Of a stretch of DNA of 64,000 bases, positions 17,243-25,023 are shown one piece after another. Within the stretch, counting starts at the first letter, position 1, and the number at the start of each line of letters is the position of its first letter. The DNA lies in assembly GCA_900546615.1 (NCBI GenBank), contig URDJ01000001.1, positions 99,869 to 163,868 of the forward strand. The letters are read 5' to 3'. The position numbers and the translations under genes were made by a program. Under the pieces are notes generated by a model. The model was not told the origin of the DNA. It searched no databases and saw nothing but the letters and a program-made list of their open reading frames with translations. Origin of the DNA: an uncultured Eubacteriales bacterium (GTDB taxonomy: Bacteria > Bacillota > Clostridia > Oscillospirales > Oscillospiraceae).

Positions 17243-18172
17243 CTAGTTCCTGAACAGGTCCGGGAAATACTCCGCGAACAGCTCGTCCGCCGTGGCCCTG
17301 ACCCTCTGCGTATACGCTTCATAGGCGCGCAGCAGCTCGCGGCCCTTTTCCGTCAGCTCGCTCCGGCCGCCCTTCGGCCCGCCCTGAGTCCGCACGACCA
17401 CGGCGTAGCCCAGCTCCTTCTCCAGCAGGTTTATGGCGTTCCAGCCCGAGCTGTAGGATAGCTGCATCCTCTGGCAGGCCAGACGCACCGAACTCGTCTC
17501 GTCCGTCAGCGCGAGCAGCATGGCCACACGGGAATCCAGAAATTTCTTCTCCCTCGCTATGGCTATCTGCATCACCGGCCGCACAAGCTGGCTGTTGTGC
17601 AGTTCAAGAAGCTCCTTATAGTCCTCCGGCGTGTCCGCATCATGCAGGATACCGGGATCGTCCACTTCGACAAAGGTCATGGGCACCCCGCAGCGCGAGA
17701 GCGCGCCCTGCAGCCCGCCTTCGCCCGGGTCGTCCAGTATCCGGCCTATGACATCCGACGACATCAGTATCGGGTGTCCGCGGCTCCCACCGCAGACCGG
17801 ACAGACCAGCGGCGCGCCGGTGTTCAAAAGAGCCTCGGCGGTGGCCGCCGTGAAAAGCGGGATGTCCACAGGCGTAAAAAGCACCTGCCGGCACTTGTCC
17901 CGCAGGTACCTGAGACCTATGAGCGCGGAATCGAACATATGCGTCGTGCGGTATCTCTCATTGCGCAGGAAAATCACGCCGCTGCGGGCCAGATGCCACT
18001 CCAGCTCCTCGGCATTGTAGCCCGTGACAACGACTATCCTCGACGCGCCCGCCTGCCTGAGCGTAGCGATGACGCGCTGGGCGATGGATATCGAACCTAT
18101 GCTCAACATGGGCTTGAACTCACCCATGCGCGACGACATTCCCGCCGCAACGACGACGGCGCCGGTCTCCAT
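17243..18172 (-). CDS. MocA-like nucleotidyltransferase fused to a ModE-like HTH
   Basis: In this 309-residue protein the N-terminal ~195 residues are a MobA/MocA-type NTP transferase (VVVAAGMSSRMGEFKPML, VVVTGYNAEELEW, FTPVDIPLF, GHPILMS), expected to add CMP to molybdopterin to form MCD. The C-terminal ~100 residues are a winged helix like the ModE DNA-binding domain (SYSSGWNAINLLEKELGY, GGPKGGRSELTEKGRELL). I use the ATG at 18172, just behind GGGAGG; a longer version would add 27 residues. I recall this architecture as the DVU_1551 family. The enzyme may therefore also regulate the divergent promoters. Confidence 0.87.
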   Translation of the reverse strand: METGAVVVAAGMSSRMGEFKPMLSIGSISIAQRVIATLRQAGASRIVVVTGYNAEELEWHLARSGVIFLRNERYRTTHMFDSALIGLRYLRDKCRQVLFTPVDIPLFTAATAEALLNTGAPLVCPVCGGSRGHPILMSSDVIGRILDDPGEGGLQGALSRCGVPMTFVEVDDPGILHDADTPEDYKELLELHNSQLVRPVMQIAIAREKKFLDSRVAMLLALTDETSSVRLACQRMQLSYSSGWNAINLLEKELGYAVVVRTQGGPKGGRSELTEKGRELLRAYEAYTQRVRATADELFAEYFPDLFRN

Positions 18173-18243
18173 GCCGCCGCCTCCCTTCATTTTCCTGATT
18201 CCGTTCTGAAACAGGCTGAAAAAGCCCACCCCAGAGCTTTTGT

Positions 18244-18272
18244 ATTGTATCACAGGAAAACCGACTTGTAAA
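18244..18272 (-). promoter_or_regulatory. Sigma-A-type promoter of the cytidylyltransferase-xdhC operon
   Basis: On the minus strand TTTACA (18267-18272) and TACAAT (18244-18249) are separated by exactly 17 nt. They lie about 70 bp upstream of the chosen start at 18172. Confidence 0.7.
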
Positions 18273-18333
18273 CCAAAACAATTTGACGGTATTTCACAGC
18301 AAGAGTATATTCAATAATGTAAAGACAGTATAT

Positions 18334-18600
18334 TTATATGCTGTTGCTGTGCCCTCCGCAGGGGTCTTTGTCGGGTCCTCCACCCGTGAGATCGCGCAGT
18401 CGGCTGAGTCCTGTATTAGAATAGAATACCAATTCTGCCGGCTTTCCCTCGGCGTCCTCGGCTGCCAGCCTGAGGCAATTTGCAGTCTCCGTATAGTCTA
18501 TCGGCAGCGTGCGTCTGAGGGTCTGTCCCGATTTGGGGTCCGTCACCTCTATGGTGATCTCCGAGGCGCGAATTTCCTTGAGCGCGTTCATATTTTCCAT
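18334..18600 (-). CDS. Small uncharacterised protein, 88 residues
   Basis: I do not recognise this protein. It begins MENMNALKEIRASEITIEV, contains DPKSGQTLRRTLPIDYTET and LVFYSNTGLSRLRDL, and ends in a Gly/Asp-rich tail with one Cys before HSNSI. Codon use is GC3-rich like real genes here. GGGAGG lies 11 nt before the ATG, a slightly long spacing. The other overlapping frames lose this composition. It lies between the divergent cytidylyltransferase and aldehyde oxidoreductase genes, on the cytidylyltransferase strand, and so probably belongs to the molybdoenzyme locus. It is easily missed because of long antisense frames. Confidence 0.6.
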   Translation of the reverse strand: MENMNALKEIRASEITIEVTDPKSGQTLRRTLPIDYTETANCLRLAAEDAEGKPAELVFYSNTGLSRLRDLTGGGPDKDPCGGHSNSI

Positions 18601-18624
18601 CGTGCATACAGCCTCCCTTACGAA

Positions 18625-18647
18625 TACAGCCCGCGGTCTGGGCTGTA
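18625..18647. promoter_or_regulatory. Inverted repeat in the divergent control region
   Basis: An 8-bp perfect inverted repeat (TACAGCCC with GGGCTGTA, 7-nt spacer) lies between the small minus-strand gene and the oxidoreductase gene. It is next to AT-rich -10-like sequence, so it could be an operator or a leader hairpin. Confidence 0.4.
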
Positions 18648-18690
18648 TAAATATATCATATCCTGTCATCGTTTTAAAGTGTTGATTTGG

Positions 18691-18703
18691 AGCGCAGTGC
18701 GCT
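18691..18703. promoter_or_regulatory. Palindrome AGCGCAGTGCGCT upstream of the aldehyde oxidoreductase
   Basis: A 6+6 palindrome with a 1-nt centre lies 48 bp before the oxidoreductase ATG, flanked by GTTGAT and a distant ATCAAC. A candidate promoter for the enzyme gene (TTGAAG, 16 nt, TATCAA ending at 18731) begins just downstream. Confidence 0.35.
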
Positions 18704-18750
18704 TTGAAGGATATCTGGGTGAAAGTATCAACAATAAAGGAGGAAACCGC

Positions 18751-21492
18751 ATGTTCAAAAAAGTCCTGATCATCAACGGGGTCGAGCGTACGCTCGTACT
18801 GGAGGGTACCGAAACGCTCGCCAAGGTGCTCCGTGAGCGCCTGCTGCTCACGGGCTGTAAGATAGGCTGCGGCGAGGGCCACTGCGGCGCCTGCAACGTC
18901 ATAGTTGACGGCAAGGTCACCCGCTCCTGCATCACCAAGGTCATGAAGCTGCGCGACTACGCCGAGATAACCACCATCGAGGGCATCGGCACGGTCAACA
19001 ATCTGCATCCCATCCAGGTCGCGTGGATGGCCTACGGCTGCGCACAGTGCGGCTTCTGCAGCCCGGGCTTCATCGTCAGCGCAAAGGTCCTGCTCGAGCA
19101 GAATCCGAACCCGACCCGCGAGGAGGTCCGCGACTGGTTCAACAAGAACCGCAACCTCTGCCGCTGCACCGGCTACAAGCCGCTCATCGACGCTACGATG
19201 GCCGCCGCTGCCGTCATGCGCGGTGAGATGAGCAAAGAGGATCTGCTCTTTAAGCCCACCGAGAACGTAATCACCGGCACGACCTACGCCCGCCCGTCCG
19301 CGGCGATGAAGGTCACCGGCACCTGGGACTTCGGCGCCGACCAGGCCCTGACCATGCCGGAGGGCACCCTGCGCCTGGCCCTGGTGCAGGCCGAGGTCTC
19401 CCACGCGAACATCAAGGGCGTCGACACCTCCGAGGCCGAAAAGATGCCCGGCGTCTTCAAGGTCATCACCGCGAAGGACGTCCCCGGCAAGAACCGCATA
19501 AACGGCCTCGTCATGCTCCCGCTCAACAACAAGTGCGACGGCTGGGACCGCCCGATCCTCTGCGACGAGAAGGTCTTCCAGTACGGCGACGCCATCGCGA
19601 TAGTCGCGGCCGACACCGAGGCGCATGCGCGTGAGGCGGCGAAGGCGGTCAAGGTCGACCTGGAGGTCCTGCCCGCGTACATGAGTGTGCCCGAGGCGCT
19701 GGCGCCCGACGCCATAGAGATCCACCCCGGCACGCCGAACGCATACTATGAGACCAACTGCATCAAGGGCCCCGACTTCGACTTCGACTCCGCGCCGAAC
19801 GTCATCGAGGTCGAGAGCTACTGCTCGCGCCAGCCGCACCTGTATCTGGAACCGGACAACGGCTACGCCTACATAGACGAGGACGGCATGCTGACCGTCC
19901 ACTCCAAGAGCATAGGCATCCACCTGCATATGCCCATGATAGCCGACGGCATCGGCGTGACGATGGATAAGCTGCGCCTCGTGCAGAACCACGCGGGCGG
20001 CACCTTCGGCTACAAGTTCTCGCCCACGAACGAGGCGATACTGGGCGTTGCGGCGCTTGTGTGCCAGAAGCCAGTCTCGCTGAACTTCAACATGTACCAG
20101 TCCATCACCTACACCGGCAAGCGCAGCCCGGGCTTCATGCACATCAAGCTCGCAGCAGACAACGATGGCAAGGTGCTGGCGCTCTGGGGCGACAACTACA
20201 TCGACCACGGCCCGTACTCCGAGTTCGGCGACCTGCTGACCCACCGTCTGAGCCAGTTCGTCGGCGCGGGCTTCGACATCCCGACAATAAGGAACAAGAG
20301 CACGACTGTCTTCACGAACCACGCCTGGGGCAGCGCCTTCCGCGCCTACGGCTCGCCGCAGTCCTTCATGGGCAGCGACATCGCCATGGACATCATGGCT
20401 GCGAAGCTCGGTATGGACCCCTTCGAGTTCAGGGCGAAGAACTGCTATAAGGAGGCCGACGATTCCAGGACGCCGAACGGCTGCAAGCCGGATGTCTACT
20501 GCGAGGAGGATTTGTTCAACCTCGCGCGGCCCTACTACGAGGCGGCGAAGAAGCGCGTCGCGGAGAAGAACGCCGCGTCCGACGGCAAGATCAAATACGG
20601 CGTCGGCGTGTCCCTCGGCGTCTACGGCTGCGGCCTTGACAACTCGGACGCTTCCGAGTGCTGGGCGGACCTGAATCCGGACGGCACGGTCACACTGCGC
20701 AATTCCTGGGAGGACCACGGCCAGGGCGCCGACATAGCGACGCTGACCGCCGGCCATGAGACCCTGCGTCAGGCGGGCTTCACGCCGGAGATGATAAAGC
20801 TCGAGCTGTGCGACACGAAGCTCACGCCGAACTCCGGCCCTGCCGGCGGCAGCCGCTCCACGGTCATGACCGGCTCGGCCACGCGCGTCGCCTGCGAGAA
20901 CCTGCTCAAGGCCATGCGGAAGCCGGACGGCACTTACAGGACCTATGACGAGATGAAGGCCGAGGGCATCGACACCCACGCCGTGGGCGTCTACACCTAC
21001 ACCGCCTCCGTCGCGCTCGACCAGGCAACCAGCCAGGGCGAGCCCTTCCCGACCTACATGTACACCATCTTCCTGCCCGAAGTCGCGGTCAACACCGAGA
21101 CCGGCAAGGTCAAGGTCGAGAAGTTCACGGCGGTCGCGGATGTCGGCACGATACTCAACAAACTGGCCGTTGACGGCAACTTCTACGGCGGCCTCGTCCA
21201 GGGCATCGGCCTTGCGCTGACCGAGGACTTTGAGGACCTCAAGAAGCACACGAGCCTCATGAAGTGCGGTATCCCGTACCCGAACGACGCTCCGGACGAC
21301 ATCGAGGTCATCTATCAGGAGAACCACCCGCGCCCGAACGGCCCGTACGGCGCCTCCGGCTGCGGCGAGGCCCCGCTGGACGCCCCGCACCCGGCCATCC
21401 TGAACGCCATCTTCAACGCCACCGGCGCGAGGATCACCCGCGTCCCGGCCCTGCCCGAGGTAGTGCTCGAGGCTCTGGCGAAGGTGAAATAA
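18751..21492 (+). CDS. mop: Molybdenum-dependent aldehyde oxidoreductase, Desulfovibrio MOP type
   Basis: This 913-residue single-subunit xanthine oxidase-family enzyme oxidises aldehydes to carboxylates using MCD and two [2Fe-2S] clusters. From the AAAGGAGG-backed ATG the plant-type cluster cysteines fall at C40, C45, C48 and C60. The second cluster is at C100, C103, C137 and C139, the same numbers I recall for Desulfovibrio gigas MOP (907 residues). EDHGQGADI and AFRAYGSPQSF lie in the molybdenum domains, and the catalytic Glu is E873 in GASGCGEAPL. There is no FAD subunit, so electrons probably leave to a ferredoxin, a flavodoxin or the downstream Fe-S protein. The physiological aldehyde is unknown. 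Confidence 0.95.
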   Translation: MFKKVLIINGVERTLVLEGTETLAKVLRERLLLTGCKIGCGEGHCGACNVIVDGKVTRSCITKVMKLRDYAEITTIEGIGTVNNLHPIQVAWMAYGCAQCGFCSPGFIVSAKVLLEQNPNPTREEVRDWFNKNRNLCRCTGYKPLIDATMAAAAVMRGEMSKEDLLFKPTENVITGTTYARPSAAMKVTGTWDFGADQALTMPEGTLRLALVQAEVSHANIKGVDTSEAEKMPGVFKVITAKDVPGKNRINGLVMLPLNNKCDGWDRPILCDEKVFQYGDAIAIVAADTEAHAREAAKAVKVDLEVLPAYMSVPEALAPDAIEIHPGTPNAYYETNCIKGPDFDFDSAPNVIEVESYCSRQPHLYLEPDNGYAYIDEDGMLTVHSKSIGIHLHMPMIADGIGVTMDKLRLVQNHAGGTFGYKFSPTNEAILGVAALVCQKPVSLNFNMYQSITYTGKRSPGFMHIKLAADNDGKVLALWGDNYIDHGPYSEFGDLLTHRLSQFVGAGFDIPTIRNKSTTVFTNHAWGSAFRAYGSPQSFMGSDIAMDIMAAKLGMDPFEFRAKNCYKEADDSRTPNGCKPDVYCEEDLFNLARPYYEAAKKRVAEKNAASDGKIKYGVGVSLGVYGCGLDNSDASECWADLNPDGTVTLRNSWEDHGQGADIATLTAGHETLRQAGFTPEMIKLELCDTKLTPNSGPAGGSRSTVMTGSATRVACENLLKAMRKPDGTYRTYDEMKAEGIDTHAVGVYTYTASVALDQATSQGEPFPTYMYTIFLPEVAVNTETGKVKVEKFTAVADVGTILNKLAVDGNFYGGLVQGIGLALTEDFEDLKKHTSLMKCGIPYPNDAPDDIEVIYQENHPRPNGPYGASGCGEAPLDAPHPAILNAIFNATGARITRVPALPEVVLEALAKVK

Positions 21493-21521
21493 GAGGCTTT
21501 TATAAAGCGAATAACCATGGT

Positions 21522-21553
21522 AAAATGGGGGAGGCGGAAGCCTTCCCCATTTT
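21522..21553 (+). terminator. Intercistronic hairpin after the aldehyde oxidoreductase
   Basis: A 14-bp stem with one mismatch (21522-21535 with 21540-21553) and a GGAA tetraloop, followed by TTTG, sits between the enzyme gene and the next ribosome site. It likely acts as a partial terminator or 3'-end stabiliser, giving more enzyme mRNA than downstream mRNA. Confidence 0.7.
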
Positions 21554-21575
21554 GTCTCGGACAGGAGGACGGCAC

Positions 21576-23861
21576 ATGGACTTTACCGAACGTTCGACAA
21601 GGGTATACCGCACAAAGCAGCTCTACACGAAGGAGGAGCTGGCAGCGCGCGAGGCGCTGTGCGTGCACGAGCAGCCGGCCTTCTGCGCCGCAGCCTGCCC
21701 GCTGCGGCTGGACGCGAGGGAGCTTTTGGGCTGCGCGGCGAAGGGCGACCTCGCCACGGCCCGGGCCATGCTCGAGCGGGCGACGCCCTTCCCCGGCATC
21801 CTCGCTGCGGGCTGCGAGGCCCCATGCAAGGCCGCGTGCAGATTGAACGAGGTTCCCGGATGCGAGGCCGTGGACATCCCCGCAATAGAGCGCGCCGCCA
21901 TGCGGCACGGCGCCGCGAGGACGGGAAAGGGTCTGCTCAAGTTCAAGAAGAAAAAGACCGCCGCCGTCTTTGGCGCGGAGCTTTTCACGCTCATCGTCGC
22001 GGGCGAGCTTGCGGGCAAGAGCTACCCCACAAGGTTCTGCGTCGCCGTGGGCTCGGCGGAGGAACTCATTGACAAATGCGCGCCGTTTTTGTGCCCCGAG
22101 GACAGGGCCGCGGAGATAAGAAGGCTGGAGTCCATGGACATAGAGCTTGAGTTCGGCGCAGAGCTGACGCCGGCGCTCGTGCGCGGCGCGGGCGCGGACA
22201 TAGTATGCGTCTCTCAGGAGGTGCTGGCGCTGCTCGACCCGGCCTCGGAACCTGACCCCGTCACGCTGTACTGCGGAAAGCTCGGCGTCCTGGCCCGTGC
22301 GGGCGCGGAGGGCGGCGTCATCGGTGCTTTTTACGACGCGCGGCGCGCAGGCGTCTCAGCGGACAGGCTGGCGCAGGGCATGTCGCCCGATACGATGCGC
22401 GGCGAGGAAGGCCCCGTCGAGAGCCGGCTGTATACAGACCTCTCCGAGGCGCGGCCCGGCGGCAGTGTGCCTGAGGACGAGGGCTATACGCCCGAACAGG
22501 CCGCAGCTGAGGCAGGGCGCTGCATACAGTGCCGCTGCGAGGAGTGCGTCAAGGGCTGCGCCTGGCTCAGGCACTACGGTAAGTTCCCGCGCATCATGAC
22601 GCGCGAGATATACAACAACGTCGGCATCATCATGGGCGACCACATGATGAACGGAGCCATCAACTCCTGCGCTCTCTGCGGCCAGTGTACGGTGAACTGC
22701 CCCAACGGCTACGACATGGCCGAGATCTGCCTCTCGGCGCGGCGGAACATGGTCGCCACGGGCAAGATGAGCCTCGCCGTGCACGAATTTGCGCTCTACG
22801 ACCAGATTTTCTCGAACACCGAGGCGTTTTTATGCCGCGTGGAGCCTGGATATGAGACCTGCAAATATGTGTTCTTCCCCGGCTGTCAGGCTGGCGCCGT
22901 CGCTCCGGAGGCGGTGTACCGGGCGTATGCCGACCTGCGTGCGCGTCTTACCGGTGGAGTGGGCATACTGCTCGGCTGCTGCGGTATAATCTCGCGCTGG
23001 GCCGGAAGGGAAGAGCTGTTCGATGAGACCTGCGCGCTGCTTCGCTCCGAGCTTGACAAGCTGGGCAATCCCACGATCATCACGGCCTGCCCGACCTGTC
23101 AAAAGACAATGCGCGAGGCGGGCATCGGCGAGTGCAGGGGCATCTGGGACGTGCTGCTCGAACTAGGCCTGCCGGAGAGCGCGCCCACGGCCTGCGGCGA
23201 GGCGGTCATACACGACGCCTGCGGCGCGAGGGGCGACGCGGCGACGCAAAACGCGGTGCGAGAGCTGGTGTCGAAGCTCGGCTGCAGGATAACGGAGCCG
23301 GCCCACACGCTGGACCGCTCCGACTGCTGCGGCTACGGCGGTCTCGCGGGCTACGCAAAGCCCGAGGTCGCGGCGGACTACACCAAGGCCGCGCTGGAGG
23401 GCTGCGAGGGCTTGCAGCTCACCTACTGCATGGGCTGCCGCGACCGCTACGCGCGTCATGGCGCGGAGAGCGCGCACATATTGGAGCTTATCTACGCATC
23501 CCCGGCCGGAGACCCGCCCGGCATCTCTGAAAAACGCAAAAACCGTTTGACCCTGAAGCAGCGGCTGCTGCGCGACATCTGGAAGGAGGACACACACATG
23601 GCCCCGAGAGGCTACAAGATCGAGTATACCCCCGAGGTGAAGGAGCTCATGGAGCAGCGCATGGTGCTCGAGAGCGACATTGAGACCGTCATGCAGGCCT
23701 ACCGCGAGGGCGGCGAGGCCATATACGAGGCGGATACCGGCCTGCGCATCTCGCGCTACCGTCTCGGCAACGTCACCTTCTGGGTGAAATTCACGGAGGA
23801 CGCCGAGGGCTATGTCATCCACAGCGCGTACAGCCACAGGATGACCGTCGAGACGAGGTAG
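21576..23861 (+). CDS. Multi-cluster Fe-S protein with HdrB-like CCG domains and degenerate nucleotide-binding region
   Basis: Predicted 761 residues from the ATG behind ACAGGAGG. The N-terminal ~115 residues resemble the dicluster domain of GltD-like proteins (C29, C37, C41; C80, C84, C88). Residues ~120-310 sit where a pyridine nucleotide-disulfide fold belongs, but the glycine-rich FAD motif is lost (AAVFGAELFTLI). Next come ferredoxin-type motifs (CIQCRCEECVKGC; CALCGQCTVNCPNG) and two CCG modules (FFPGCQAG, LGCCGI; DACGARGD, DCCGYGG) as in HdrB. Residues 675-761 form a separate small domain ending in YSHRM. It probably moves electrons or reduces disulfides for the molybdoenzyme system. 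I recall relatives named pyridine nucleotide-disulfide oxidoreductase/dicluster-binding protein. Confidence 0.85.
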   Translation: MDFTERSTRVYRTKQLYTKEELAAREALCVHEQPAFCAAACPLRLDARELLGCAAKGDLATARAMLERATPFPGILAAGCEAPCKAACRLNEVPGCEAVDIPAIERAAMRHGAARTGKGLLKFKKKKTAAVFGAELFTLIVAGELAGKSYPTRFCVAVGSAEELIDKCAPFLCPEDRAAEIRRLESMDIELEFGAELTPALVRGAGADIVCVSQEVLALLDPASEPDPVTLYCGKLGVLARAGAEGGVIGAFYDARRAGVSADRLAQGMSPDTMRGEEGPVESRLYTDLSEARPGGSVPEDEGYTPEQAAAEAGRCIQCRCEECVKGCAWLRHYGKFPRIMTREIYNNVGIIMGDHMMNGAINSCALCGQCTVNCPNGYDMAEICLSARRNMVATGKMSLAVHEFALYDQIFSNTEAFLCRVEPGYETCKYVFFPGCQAGAVAPEAVYRAYADLRARLTGGVGILLGCCGIISRWAGREELFDETCALLRSELDKLGNPTIITACPTCQKTMREAGIGECRGIWDVLLELGLPESAPTACGEAVIHDACGARGDAATQNAVRELVSKLGCRITEPAHTLDRSDCCGYGGLAGYAKPEVAADYTKAALEGCEGLQLTYCMGCRDRYARHGAESAHILELIYASPAGDPPGISEKRKNRLTLKQRLLRDIWKEDTHMAPRGYKIEYTPEVKELMEQRMVLESDIETVMQAYREGGEAIYEADTGLRISRYRLGNVTFWVKFTEDAEGYVIHSAYSHRMTVETR
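23582..23600 (+). promoter_or_regulatory. Internal ribosome site and ATG within the Fe-S protein gene
   Basis: GAAGGAGG at 23582-23589 stands 8 nt before an in-frame ATG at 23598, with no stop codon between the upstream protein and this start. Internal initiation would give a separate 87-residue copy of the C-terminal domain. This could be an ancestral gene boundary turned into a fusion. Confidence 0.5.
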
Positions 23862-23865
23862 CGCC

Positions 23866-24087
23866 ATGGCGGAGGAGAAGAGCTATTACGTCGTTGACCC
23901 CGGCGGGCGCTATCGCTGCCTCAAGTGCGATGTGCCGCTGGTGAAGGGCAACGCGGTGTTCGGCTATCTCGACAACGCCTTCCCCGTGGAGCTGCCCGTC
24001 TGTCCCAGGTGCGGCTTTGTGTTCGTGCCGGAGGAGCTGGCGATGGGCAAGGTGCTCTCGGTGGAGAAGGTGCTCGAGGACAAGTGA
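23866..24087 (+). CDS. Small double-CxxC zinc-ribbon/redox protein
   Basis: This 73-residue protein has two knuckles, YRCLKCDVPL (~17-26) and LPVCPRCGFVFV (~45-56), which can form one zinc or rubredoxin-like iron site. It begins 4 nt after the Fe-S protein stop and its TGA overlaps the methyltransferase ATG. I recall the family as DVU_1557 redox protein next to Desulfovibrio aldehyde oxidoreductase. A small electron carrier or a metal-binding scaffold for the radical SAM/methyltransferase pair are both possible. Confidence 0.75.
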   Translation: MAEEKSYYVVDPGGRYRCLKCDVPLVKGNAVFGYLDNAFPVELPVCPRCGFVFVPEELAMGKVLSVEKVLEDK

Positions 24088-24611
24088 TGGAGCGGCATCC
24101 CGGCGGCGCTGACGCCGCTCTGCGGCTCGTGGGGCTTGCGGGGCTTGAGCCGCCATGCCGTATCATAGACCTCGGCGCGGGCTCCGGCGAGAGCGTGCGG
24201 CGGCTGCGCGCCCTCGGCTTTGACGCCGTGGGCATAGACCTTGCGCCCGGCGCGGACGTGGAGCGTGGGGATATACTCGCTCCGCCCTTTGGCGACGCCT
24301 CCTTTGATGCGGCCTTGAGCGAGTGCGCGTTCTTCCTCACCGGCGACCCGGAAAGGGCGCTCCGTGAGGCGGCAAGGCTGCTCAGGCCCGGCGGCAAGCT
24401 GCTCTTTTCCGACATCTGCCCCGGCGGGGAGTCCTGGCTGCGCAGGACCTCGGAACAGTCCGGGTTCGCGGTTGAGGCGCTAATCGACGCCACGGACGAA
24501 TGGAAGCGATATTACATCGAGGCCCTCTGGCGCGGCAAGGCCGAGGGCCCGCCCGACGGAGTGCGGAACTGCCGCTATATCTACGCGGTGCTGAGGAAGG
24601 AGGCGTGGTAA
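24087..24611 (+). CDS. Class I SAM-dependent methyltransferase of the aldehyde oxidoreductase cluster
   Basis: This 174-residue methyltransferase has a Rossmann fold: SAM-binding motif I IDLGAGSGESVRRLRALG (~26-43), the acidic loop GIDLAPG, ALSECAFFL as motif IV equivalent, and RPGGKLLFSDICPGG. The start ATG overlaps the previous stop (TGATG), so the longer frame upstream is only the shadow of the zinc-ribbon gene. I recall this as the DVU_1556/TrsM family, consistently beside a radical SAM protein. The methyl acceptor is unknown. Confidence 0.85.
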   Translation: MERHPGGADAALRLVGLAGLEPPCRIIDLGAGSGESVRRLRALGFDAVGIDLAPGADVERGDILAPPFGDASFDAALSECAFFLTGDPERALREAARLLRPGGKLLFSDICPGGESWLRRTSEQSGFAVEALIDATDEWKRYYIEALWRGKAEGPPDGVRNCRYIYAVLRKEAW

Positions 24612-24612
24612 A

Positions 24613-25023
24613 ATGGACGACGTGTTTGGAAGGATGCTTGAGCTCTCGAGGAAGGGCTATTTCTGCGCGCAGATACTCATGCAGCTGGCGCTGGACGCCG
24701 AGGGGAAGGACTGCCCGGAGCTCATACGCGCCATGGGCGGTCTCAACGCGGGCATCGGCTTCTCCGGCGGCCCCTGCGGTGCGCTGACCGGCGGGGCCTG
24801 CTTCCTCGCCTATTTCTCCGAGGGCATGGAGCCGCAGGAGCGCGAGGCCATGCTCAGGGAATTCCACGACTGGTTCCGGGAACGCACGGCCGAATACGGC
24901 GGCGAGAGCTGCGACAGCATACTCGCGGGCGACCCCACGAACCAGCTGCGCCGCTGTCCTGCGCTGGTGCAGGAGGTCTATGGCAAGTGCGTCGAGCTGC
25001 TCTCGGAAAGGGGCCTCGCCTGA
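24613..25023 (+). CDS. C-GCAxxG-C-C family protein
   Basis: This 136-residue protein of the C_GCAxxG_C_C family (PF09719) has the defining glycine/cysteine stretch GFSGGPCGALTGGACF at ~48-63, an N-terminal FCAQ and later cysteines (SCDSIL, RCPALV). The family is thought to be redox-active or Fe-S/metal binding, but no function is established. It starts 1 nt after the methyltransferase stop and overlaps the radical SAM gene start, so it is co-translated with both. Confidence 0.82.
   Translation: MDDVFGRMLELSRKGYFCAQILMQLALDAEGKDCPELIRAMGGLNAGIGFSGGPCGALTGGACFLAYFSEGMEPQEREAMLREFHDWFRERTAEYGGESCDSILAGDPTNQLRRCPALVQEVYGKCVELLSERGLA

Noticed and set aside
18416..18607. A 63-codon minus-strand frame whose ATG sits 4 nt after GGGAGG
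   Set aside because: It overlaps the 88-residue frame in another phase, its composition (many Arg/Gly/His) looks out of phase, and the longer frame reads as a normal protein.
18334..21390. A 1018-codon open frame antisense to the aldehyde oxidoreductase
   Set aside because: It is a by-product of high GC3 codon use. Only its last 88 codons, outside the oxidoreductase gene, look like a protein. Similar shadows oppose the nucleotidase (40425-42617) and other genes.
21264..21575. N-terminal extension of the Fe-S protein frame back into the oxidoreductase gene
   Set aside because: The extension is the antiphase of the enzyme gene. ATG 21576 has ACAGGAGG and begins the recognisable N-terminal domain.
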